Position numbers and translations under genes: made by a program
In this document: one piece after another, positions 35,594 through 42,372 of the stretch
Layout: the number at the start of each line of letters is the position of its first letter
How positions within the stretch are numbered: the first letter of the stretch is position 1
Notes under the pieces: generated by a model
What the model was told of the DNA's origin: nothing
Seen by the model: the letters and a program-made list of their open reading frames with translations, nothing else
Database searches by the model: none
Source: Azospirillum sp. TSO22-1
GTDB lineage: Bacteria > Pseudomonadota > Alphaproteobacteria > Azospirillales > Azospirillaceae
Direction: 5' to 3'
DNA: 49,535 bases
Assembly (NCBI RefSeq): GCF_003116015.1
Contig: NZ_LGQZ01000083.1
Coordinates: forward strand, 1 to 49,535

Positions 35594-36397
35594 ATGGAGC
35601 GCGCGATGGGCGAGCAGGTGTTGAGAAGTCTCCCGATCCAGCCGGCCGGGACCCCGCTGGTGGATCTGGACGGCGTGACTGTCCGGCGCGGCGGCGCGGT
35701 CGTGCTGCGCGACCTGTCGCTCCGCATCCGTCGGGGTCGGGTCACCGCGCTGGTCGGCCGCTCGGGCGTCGGCAAGACGACGCTGCTCGGCGTGCTCAAC
35801 GGGTTGATCCGCCCGGTGGCGGGCACGGTGACGGTCGCCGGCGTCGGCGTGCTGGACGATCCGGCGGCGCTGGCCCGGCACCGGGAACGCACCGCCACGG
35901 TGTTCCAGGACCACGCCCTGATCGACCGGCTGAGCGCGCTGGACAACGTGCTGCTCGGCCTCGCCGACACCCGCCACCCGCTGTCGCCCCTGCCCTGGCC
36001 CGCGGCCCAGCGCCGCCAAGCGGCGGAGGCGCTGGACGCCGTCGGGCTGCTGGCGCACGCCGGCACGCGGACCGCGCACCTCAGCGGCGGCGAGCGCCAG
36101 CGCGTCGGCATCGCCCGCGCCCTGGTCCGCCACCCCGACCTGCTGCTCGGCGACGAGCCGTTCGCCTCGGTGGACCCCGCTCTGGTCGCCCACCTCGGCC
36201 GCACCGTCCGCCGCGCCGTGGAATCGCGCGGCATCACCGTGGTGCTGGTGCTGCACCAGATCGAGACGGCAGTGGCGCTCGCCGACCACATCGTCGGGCT
36301 GGCCGACGGGCGCGTCGTCTACGACGGCCCGGCGGGCGGGTTCGACACCGCCGCCCGCGCCGCCGTGTTCGGCGCCCGCCCGACGCTCGTGGATTGA
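35594..36397 (+). CDS. PhnC-like ABC transporter ATPase, putative vanadate uptake
   Basis: The 267-residue product is an intact ABC ATPase with Walker A GRSGVGKTT, Q-loop in VFQDHAL, signature LSGGERQRVGIARAL, Walker B LLLGDEP and H-loop LHQ. It groups by sequence with phosphonate importers (PhnC). Vanadate mimics phosphate and the operon follows the vnf genes, so vanadate import is the likely role; this is inference from context. The next gene starts 10 bases later. Phosphonate or phosphite import is the main alternative. Confidence 0.75.
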   Translation: MERAMGEQVLRSLPIQPAGTPLVDLDGVTVRRGGAVVLRDLSLRIRRGRVTALVGRSGVGKTTLLGVLNGLIRPVAGTVTVAGVGVLDDPAALARHRERTATVFQDHALIDRLSALDNVLLGLADTRHPLSPLPWPAAQRRQAAEALDAVGLLAHAGTRTAHLSGGERQRVGIARALVRHPDLLLGDEPFASVDPALVAHLGRTVRRAVESRGITVVLVLHQIETAVALADHIVGLADGRVVYDGPAGGFDTAARAAVFGARPTLVD

Positions 36398-36407
36398 GGG
36401 GTACGCC

Positions 36408-37238
36408 ATGACCGCCGTTACCGCCCCCCCTTCCCTGCTCGACACGGTCGTCGCCGACGGCCGGCGCCGCTTCCGGCGCGGCGTGCTGCTCACCGCGCTC
36501 GGCATCGCGGCGGTGCTGGCGGCGTTCCTCTACACCGGCGGCCTGTCGCCGGAACGCTACCGCGGCACGCTCACCACCATCCTCACCCTGATCGGCGACT
36601 CCCTGCCGCCGGACTTCTCCCGCTGGCGCGGCTGGGGCTGGCCGCTGCTGGAGACCATGGCGATGAGCGTGGCCGGCACCGCGCTGGGCGCCGTTGCCGG
36701 GCTGGTGCTCGGCGCGCTGGCCGCCCGGACCGTGGTTCCGGGCTGGGTCGCCGGGCCGGTGCGGCTGCTGCTCAACACCGCGCGCTCAATCCCCGGTCTG
36801 GTGTGGGGGGTGCTGTTCGTCGCCGCGGTCGGCTTCGGGCCGCTGCCCGGCGTCTTCGCGCTGGCCGGCCATTCCACCGGCGTGCTCGGCAAGCTCTACG
36901 CCGAGATCATCGAGCACGTCGATCCCGCCCCCGGCCGGGCGCTGCTCAGCCACGGCGTGTCGCGGCTGGGCGTGCTGCGCTTCAGCCTGTGGCCGCAGAT
37001 CCTGCCGCGCGTGGTGGACGTCACGCTGTACCGGTGGGAGCACAACGTCCGTTCCGCCACCACGCTCGGCGTCGTCGGGGCCGGTGGCCTCGGGCTGGAG
37101 GTGGTCACCGCCTTCCACCTGTTCGAGTACCGCGAGGCGTTCGCGCTGATCCTCGTCATCCTGGCGCTGGTGACCGCCATCAACGTCGCGGGAGCGCGCC
37201 TGCGCGCCCGCTTCCTCGGCGACGGAGCCGGCGCATGA
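36408..37238 (+). CDS. PhnE-like ABC transporter permease, putative vanadate uptake
   Basis: The 276-residue product has about six membrane helices and the PhnE-family loop after ARSIPGLVWGVLFVAAVGFGPLPG, with LAGHSTGVLGKLYAEIIEHVDP and VDVTLYRWEHNVRSATTLGVVGAGGLG, all conserved in phosphonate-type permeases. It is encoded between the ATPase and a DUF2478-DUF364 fusion gene, which it overlaps by ATGA. It would form the inner-membrane channel. Confidence 0.8.
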   Translation: MTAVTAPPSLLDTVVADGRRRFRRGVLLTALGIAAVLAAFLYTGGLSPERYRGTLTTILTLIGDSLPPDFSRWRGWGWPLLETMAMSVAGTALGAVAGLVLGALAARTVVPGWVAGPVRLLLNTARSIPGLVWGVLFVAAVGFGPLPGVFALAGHSTGVLGKLYAEIIEHVDPAPGRALLSHGVSRLGVLRFSLWPQILPRVVDVTLYRWEHNVRSATTLGVVGAGGLGLEVVTAFHLFEYREAFALILVILALVTAINVAGARLRARFLGDGAGA

Positions 37239-38455
37239 ACGGCATGAGCCTCGCCATCCGCGACGCCGGCGCGCCGGACGGCATGGGGGGCACGCCGCCG
37301 CTGGTCCCCTGGCTGCGCCCCGGCGTGGTGATGCACGACCCGGCCTTCCCGGTGGACGAGCTGCTGGCCGGCTTCGCGGCGGAGATCGGCCGGCGCGGCT
37401 TTTCGGTGAAGGGCTTCGTGCAGCGGAACAACGACCATGGGCGGGGCTGCGCGTCACGGATCGAGCTGCTGGACGTGGCGAACGGCCACGTCGTTGGCAT
37501 CGATCGAGCCGTCGCCTCCCTGCAGCGGATCCTGGTGGGCGACGCCGATCTCGTGGTGGTCGGCCGCTTCGCCGCCTTCGAGCGGGCGGCCTGCGCCCTT
37601 GGCGGCGCCATGCGGGAAGGGATTTCCGCCGGACTGCCGGTGCTCACCTCGGTGGCCGCCAAGTGCATGGGGCGCTGGCACGGCTTCGCCGGCTGCGACG
37701 GCGCGCTGCTCACCCCCGACCCGGGCAGCCTGTGGCGCTGGTGGGGGCCGGACCGGCTCTACCGCGATCTGGCCCAGGGCGTGGAGGATGGCGAGGTCCG
37801 GCGCATCGTCATCGGCCCGCACTGGCTGCTGGTGCAGGGCGACCGGGGGGTGGGACTCGCCCATCTGCCGCGCGGCGCCCAGCACCTCCTCGCCCGTCTC
37901 AAGGCCTACCGCCGCGCCGGGCTGCGCGGGTTGGCCGGGCTGATCGGCTCCTGGGACCCGGTGGAGCGGGCGCTCGCCGTCGCCGCCATCGGGGCCGACG
38001 CGAACCGGCCGGACCTCGCCGCCGCCGCCGGCAACGGCACTGATATCTACCAGGGAGCGGCCGGCCGCGTCGTGGTGGTCGGCGGCTTCCCCGGCCTGGC
38101 CGACCGGCTGCCGAACGCCCAGGTGATCGAGACCAATCCGCGCCCCGGCGAATTGCCGGCGGCGGCGGCGGACTGCCTGCTGCCGGGCTGCGCGGCGGCG
38201 ATCCTCACGGCCGCCAGTCTGGTCAACCGCACCCTGCCGCACATGCTGACGCTCGCCGCCGGGGCGCGGGTCGCGCTGGTCGGCCCGGCGACGCCGCTGA
38301 CGCCGCGCCTGCACGTCTACGGCATCGAGACCCTGTCCGGCTTCATCGTCCGCGACGCGGACGGGATCGCCAGAGCCATCGCGGCCGGCGCCCGGCCAAA
38401 GGACTTCAGCGCGTTCGGACGCTTCGTCCACATGCGAGCCCCCTCCACCCCATGA
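37235..38455 (+). CDS. DUF2478-DUF4213/DUF364 fusion protein
   Basis: This 406-residue protein joins two families. Residues about 30-165 are DUF2478 (FAAEIGRRGFSVKGFVQRNN, RILVGDADLVVVGRFAAFERAA, MREGISAGLPVLTSV). Residues about 180-400 are DUF4213/DUF364, a putative heavy-metal chelation fold (GDRGVGLAHLPRG, GSWDPVERALAVAAIGADAN, VVVVGGFPGLADRLP, ETNPRPGELPAAAADCLLPG, LVGPATPLTPRL). It is cytoplasmic by appearance and is translationally coupled on both sides to transporter subunits. It could chelate, sense or gate the incoming metal oxyanion. No such fusion is known to me. Confidence 0.75.
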   Translation: MNGMSLAIRDAGAPDGMGGTPPLVPWLRPGVVMHDPAFPVDELLAGFAAEIGRRGFSVKGFVQRNNDHGRGCASRIELLDVANGHVVGIDRAVASLQRILVGDADLVVVGRFAAFERAACALGGAMREGISAGLPVLTSVAAKCMGRWHGFAGCDGALLTPDPGSLWRWWGPDRLYRDLAQGVEDGEVRRIVIGPHWLLVQGDRGVGLAHLPRGAQHLLARLKAYRRAGLRGLAGLIGSWDPVERALAVAAIGADANRPDLAAAAGNGTDIYQGAAGRVVVVGGFPGLADRLPNAQVIETNPRPGELPAAAADCLLPGCAAAILTAASLVNRTLPHMLTLAAGARVALVGPATPLTPRLHVYGIETLSGFIVRDADGIARAIAAGARPKDFSAFGRFVHMRAPSTP

Positions 38456-39363
38456 TCGGGAGATCCGCGACCATGCTCACCTGTTTGAAACGCACCCTGC
38501 GGCTGGCCGTCCTGCTGGGCGCCGGCGCCCTGTCCCTGGCAACGGCAGCCTCGGCGCAGGGGCGGCCCGACAAGCTGGTCATCGGGCTGCTGCCGGGGGA
38601 ATCGGCGCCGACCGTCATGCGGCAGAACGAGCCGCTGCGCGCCTATCTGGAAAAGACGCTCGGGCTGCCCGTCGAGCTTCAGGTGGGCGCCAACTACGCG
38701 GCGACCGGCGAAGCGCTGCGCTTCGGCCGCCTCGACATCGCCTACCTCGGGCCGGTGACCTACATCCTCCAGGGCCGCCACGCCACGCTGGAGCCGTTCG
38801 CCCGGCCGTCGCACGAGCAGGTCGGCCCGACCTTCCAGGCGGTGGTGATCGTGCCGGCCGACAGCTCGGCCCGGACGCTGGCCGACCTGCGCGGCCGGGA
38901 GGTCGCCTTCGGCGATCCGGCCTCGACGTCGGGAACCTGGGTGCCGCGCTATATGTTCGCCGCCGCCGGGCTGGTGTCGGAGCGCGACTACACGCTGCGC
39001 GTCCTCGGCGCCCACGACGCCGTGGCGCTGGCGGTGGCCAACCGACGGGCCGACGCCGGCGGGCTGTCGCTGCCGATCTACCAGCGGCTGCTGAAGGAGG
39101 GCAAGCTCGACCCTGCGAAGGTTCGCGTCCTGGCCCACTCCCCGGCGATCCCCGAGTACATGTGGACGTTCCGCCAGGGGCTCGATCCGGCGGTCAAGGA
39201 GACGATCCGCAAGGCCTTCGTTGGTCTGACCGACCCGGAAGCACTGGGCGTGTTCCGCGCCGAGGCGTTCATCCCCGCGGTGGATTCCGACGTCGACCGC
39301 GTCCGGCTGTGGATCGAGACCATCACCCGCGACCGCCCGCTGGCGGCCTCCATCGTCAGGTAG
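38452..39363 (+). CDS. PhnD-like periplasmic binding protein, putative vanadate uptake
   Basis: The 303-residue exported protein has a signal peptide ending AATAASAQ and the PhnD-type mature sequence: LVIGLLPGESAPTVMRQNEPLRAYLEKTLG, FGRLDIAYLGPVTYIL, VAFGDPASTSGTWVPRYMF and SLPIYQRLLKEGKLDP. The family binds phosphonates, phosphite and similar tetrahedral anions. Its ATG overlaps the stop of the fusion gene. It completes an ABC importer (ATPase, permease, binding protein) following the vnf genes. Vanadate as ligand is inferred from context. Confidence 0.78.
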   Translation: MIGRSATMLTCLKRTLRLAVLLGAGALSLATAASAQGRPDKLVIGLLPGESAPTVMRQNEPLRAYLEKTLGLPVELQVGANYAATGEALRFGRLDIAYLGPVTYILQGRHATLEPFARPSHEQVGPTFQAVVIVPADSSARTLADLRGREVAFGDPASTSGTWVPRYMFAAAGLVSERDYTLRVLGAHDAVALAVANRRADAGGLSLPIYQRLLKEGKLDPAKVRVLAHSPAIPEYMWTFRQGLDPAVKETIRKAFVGLTDPEALGVFRAEAFIPAVDSDVDRVRLWIETITRDRPLAASIVR

Positions 39364-39373
39364 CGCGGCGCCG

Positions 39374-39450
39374 ATGCCGGAGGGCAATTCTCTCCGGCAT
39401 TCCCGCACCCACGATTGCTGGACCACCTCTGGCAATCATGGGTGCGGGAA
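39374..39450. terminator. Tandem hairpins between convergent genes
   Basis: ATGCCGGAG/CTCCGGCAT (39374-39400) forms a perfect 9-bp stem. Right after it, two 19-base arms (39400-39418 and 39432-39450), beginning TTCCCGCACCCA and ending TGGGTGCGGGAA, form a stem with one mismatch. They lie between the PhnD-like gene and the convergent YbaK-like gene and likely stop transcription from both sides. Confidence 0.65.
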
Positions 39451-39507
39451 ACAAGGCGGTGCCCGGTGGTACCCGGTGCTGCACGACGCGACGAGACACC
39501 CCGGAAA

Positions 39508-39978
39508 TCACATGTGAACGCTGAAGTTTCCATGCGGAGCCTGAGCAGTCAGGCGCTGGAACTCGGCGCCGTCCATGTGGACCAGAGTCTCGTGGTCGCC
39601 GGCCTCGAAGTAGATGTCGGGCTGGCCGGCGAGGCTGTCGTCGACGATCATGTCCATGCCGTAGGCCGCCCCCATCACCGGCACCGAGCCGTGGGCGCAG
39701 TCGCGGAACAGCGCCTGCATCTCCTGCTCGGGCGCCAGGAGCAGATGGCGGTTGGTGCGGGCTTCCAGATCGGCCATGCGGATGTGGTGGGTGGCCGGCA
39801 GCACGGCCAGCAGGTAGCCGATCTCGTCCTTCAGGACCACCCCCTTGGCGAGGCAGCCGCCGGGGATGTGGCAGGCCTCGGCCGTGCGCAGGGACGACAC
39901 CGTGGGCGCGTGCCGCACCAGGTCGTAGTGCACGGTGTTGTGGTCGAGGAACTGTTCCATCGTGATCGCGATGCCCAT
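39508..39978 (-). CDS. YbaK/prolyl-tRNA synthetase associated domain protein
   Basis: The 156-residue product resembles YbaK/EbsC-type trans-editing deacylases: FLDHNTVHYDLVRH at the start, LAKGVVLKDEIGYLLAVLPATHHI with the conserved Lys and VPVMGAAYGMDMIVDDSL. Such proteins hydrolyse mischarged aminoacyl-tRNAs. A single gene facing the transporter operon; no link to vanadium seen. Confidence 0.8.
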   Translation of the reverse strand: MGIAITMEQFLDHNTVHYDLVRHAPTVSSLRTAEACHIPGGCLAKGVVLKDEIGYLLAVLPATHHIRMADLEARTNRHLLLAPEQEMQALFRDCAHGSVPVMGAAYGMDMIVDDSLAGQPDIYFEAGDHETLVHMDGAEFQRLTAQAPHGNFSVHM

Positions 39979-40061
39979 GGCGTGACCTCCCCAAACAGGA
40001 ACTGAGCCGGTGGATCGGCTCCGTGACTCTAGGCCGGTTCGGGAAGGCGCGGAAGGACGCG

Positions 40062-40664
40062 TCAGTGGAGGGTCACCAGTTCGGTCACCACGTTGGCGCC
40101 GCTGCGCGCCAACTCCTCGGCGCGGACCACGAAGTCCATCCGGCCGGAAAAGCCGCCGCGCTCGGCCACCGTGTGGATCCAGGCCGGCGCGGTGCCCAGG
40201 CCGATGAGGCGCGCGATCATCTCGTTGGTGGTGCGCAGCGACAGCGCCCCGCTGCGCTCGTCACGCGGGGCGTGCACCATGAAGGTGGCGCCCGCCTCGG
40301 CCCGGCGCGGGAAGCCGGCCATGTAGACGCCGAAGCACATGCTCTCGCACGAGGCTGCGGCGCGCACCTGGGTGGTGATGCTGCGGCCGGCGGAGCGGGC
40401 GCGCAGCATGGCGTCCACCATGGCGAAGCCCGCCTTCACGTAGCCGCCGGGGCTGTCCAGCTCGACCACCACCGGGCGCGAGGCCGGGGTGGCGTCCAGC
40501 GCCTCGATGAAGTCGGCGGCGACGTCCGGGGTGATGACGCCGCTGACGCGGAGCATCGTACGGTCGGCCTCCAGGGAGTGGCGGACCGTGCCCTCCATCT
40601 CCGCCGCCTGTCCGGCGCACGGCAGCGAGGCCAGCAGGATGATGGCGGAGAGCAGGTGGCGCAT
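40062..40664 (-). CDS. Periplasmic ClpP/SppA-like protein (COG3904 type)
   Basis: The 200-residue product has a signal peptide (LLSAIILLASLPCAGQAAE) and a ClpP/crotonase fold: VVVELDSPGGYVKAGFAMVDAM and AASCESMCFGVYMAGFPRRA, with the Ser-containing turn where the nucleophile lies in ClpP-like proteins, and FMVHAPRDE. It is probably periplasmic. Protease activity is uncertain for this family. Confidence 0.75.
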   Translation of the reverse strand: MRHLLSAIILLASLPCAGQAAEMEGTVRHSLEADRTMLRVSGVITPDVAADFIEALDATPASRPVVVELDSPGGYVKAGFAMVDAMLRARSAGRSITTQVRAAASCESMCFGVYMAGFPRRAEAGATFMVHAPRDERSGALSLRTTNEMIARLIGLGTAPAWIHTVAERGGFSGRMDFVVRAEELARSGANVVTELVTLH

Positions 40665-40857
40665 CGGGAACCCCCTTGGTTGGATCGTGGGAGGATCCTA
40701 GGGGGATGCCCGTGCCGCGGCTGTGCAGCGGCCCACACTCAGGACGTGTTGCGCGAACGGAGCACGCGCGGAAGGGCGAAGTAACGCCTTTGACGGCTCG
40801 GGGCGCGGCCTCGGCCCGGTGTACTATGCGGCGTCTCATACGCTGCCGGAGGCCGCC

Positions 40858-41568
40858 ATGACCGGGGTGCGGATCGCGTTCGACAAGGAACTCGTCCTGG
40901 CCGGGCATTTCCTGCTCAAGCACCTGGAGCGCGAGGAGCTGAAGCGGCTGGCCGCCAGCGCCCGGCTGTCGCACCATCCGAAGAACGCCACCATCTTCCA
41001 GAAGGGCGACCCCGGCGACAGCATGATGGCGGTGATCCGCGGCCGGGTGAAGATCTGCTCGCATTCGCTGGACGGCAAGGAACTGGTGCTGAGCATCGTC
41101 AACAAGGGCGGCGTGTTCGGTGAGATCGCGCTGCTGGACGGCGAGCCGCGCACGGCGGACGCGGTAGCGCTGGAGGAGACCGACCTGCTGGTGCTCGACC
41201 GCTCGCAGATCGTGCCGCTGCTGAACGGGCGGCCGGACGTGGCGTTCCGCATCATCGGCGTGCTGTGCAAGCGCCTGCGCGCCACCAGCGAGCACCTGGA
41301 GGACACGCTGTTCCTCGAGGCGTCCTCGCGCTTCGCCCGCGCGTTGAAACGGCTCGGCGCCGCCTTCGGCAAACCGGGGGCGGACGGGGTGAAGCTGGAC
41401 ATCAAGCTGTCGCAACAGCAGCTGGGCTGCCTCGTCGGCGTGTCGCGCGAGAGCGTGAACAAGCTGCTGAACGAGTGGCAGCGCGCCGGGGTGATCCAGA
41501 TGACCAGCGGCTACATCACCATACTCGACGCCAGCGCGCTTGAAGAACTGTCGGAAACCTGCGACTGA
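40858..41568 (+). CDS. Crp/Fnr-family transcription regulator
   Basis: The 236-residue product has an N-terminal cNMP-binding fold (ATIFQKGDPGDSMMAVIRGRVKI, GGVFGEIALLDGEPRTADAVA) and a C-terminal winged helix (LSQQQLGCLVGVSRESVNKLLNEWQRAGVI). It has no Fnr-type N-terminal cysteine cluster, so it is not an obvious O2 sensor. The effector is unknown. The ATG at 40858 gives a normal-length domain; a longer start is possible. It is divergent from the ClpP-like gene. Confidence 0.85.
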   Translation: MTGVRIAFDKELVLAGHFLLKHLEREELKRLAASARLSHHPKNATIFQKGDPGDSMMAVIRGRVKICSHSLDGKELVLSIVNKGGVFGEIALLDGEPRTADAVALEETDLLVLDRSQIVPLLNGRPDVAFRIIGVLCKRLRATSEHLEDTLFLEASSRFARALKRLGAAFGKPGADGVKLDIKLSQQQLGCLVGVSRESVNKLLNEWQRAGVIQMTSGYITILDASALEELSETCD

Positions 41569-41651
41569 GTGTGGCCCAGCCCACAGCCGGCCGTGGCGCC
41601 GGGCGGTAGCCTTCTCCCCGTGACGTCGATCGCCGACCGAGGGAGACCACG

Positions 41652-42332
41652 ATGATCCGCCCGTTCCTTCTGCCCGCCGCCGCCCTGCTGCTCACCGCCG
41701 GTTCGGCCGCCGCGCAGGACATGGGCGGCATCGGCTTCGCCCCCGGCGGCCCGTCGGCCGCCAACCTGGCGCAGGCCTTCGCCCAGCCGGCCCGCCTGCC
41801 GGTCTTCGCCAACCCGCAGAAGCGCGGCGCTCCTCCGGGCGCCATGGTCACCAACCCGGCGGTCAGCCGCTCCTCGATGCACCAGCAGTCGATCACCAAG
41901 ATCCGCGGCGACGCGGGCCTCCTGGCCGGCTTCGACAAGGGGCAGGCATTGGCCCCGAGCCGTCAGCCGCCGCCGCCGCAGATCGTACCGAACTTCACCT
42001 TCATCGACGCGCCGTTCATCGTGAACAACGTCAACAGCGCGCTGAACTTCACCGTCGGCGACGGCAACGTCAGCGAGCAGGGCATGGCGCAGGCCCAGAC
42101 CGGCACTCCGTCGGTCCCCACCCCGCCGCCCGCGCCCACGGCCGTGCAGCAGCCGAAGGTGCCGACCGGGCCGAAACCCGACCCGCTGATGAGCAACCTG
42201 GGGCCGCTGCCGCACCTGCCCTATGCCATGCAGAACGGCGGCGTGACCTTCAACAACGTCAACAGCGCCACCAACATGGCGGTGGGCGTGGGCAACACCG
42301 CGGTGCAGAAGGTGCGGATGGTGCAGAAGTGA
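41652..42332 (+). CDS. Secreted protein with two NNVNSA-type repeats
   Basis: The 226-residue product has a signal peptide ending GSAAAQ and a Pro-rich centre. Two similar segments, FIVNNVNSALNFTVGDGN and FNNVNSATNMAVGVGN, resemble the Asn/Gly-rich strand repeats of curli or other beta-helical surface proteins. There are no cysteines or metal motifs. Function unknown; a surface or fibre protein is possible. A terminator hairpin follows. Confidence 0.65.
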   Translation: MIRPFLLPAAALLLTAGSAAAQDMGGIGFAPGGPSAANLAQAFAQPARLPVFANPQKRGAPPGAMVTNPAVSRSSMHQQSITKIRGDAGLLAGFDKGQALAPSRQPPPPQIVPNFTFIDAPFIVNNVNSALNFTVGDGNVSEQGMAQAQTGTPSVPTPPPAPTAVQQPKVPTGPKPDPLMSNLGPLPHLPYAMQNGGVTFNNVNSATNMAVGVGNTAVQKVRMVQK

Positions 42333-42343
42333 GGCGCGTGAAA

Positions 42344-42372
42344 ACGCCCCCCCGCCGTGGGCGAGGGGGCGT
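42344..42372. terminator. Hairpin between convergent genes
   Basis: ACGCCCCC (42344-42351) pairs with GGGGGCGT (42365-42372). AAAA precedes the stem, giving a T run on the minus strand, so it would terminate the long minus-strand gene. Confidence 0.65.
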
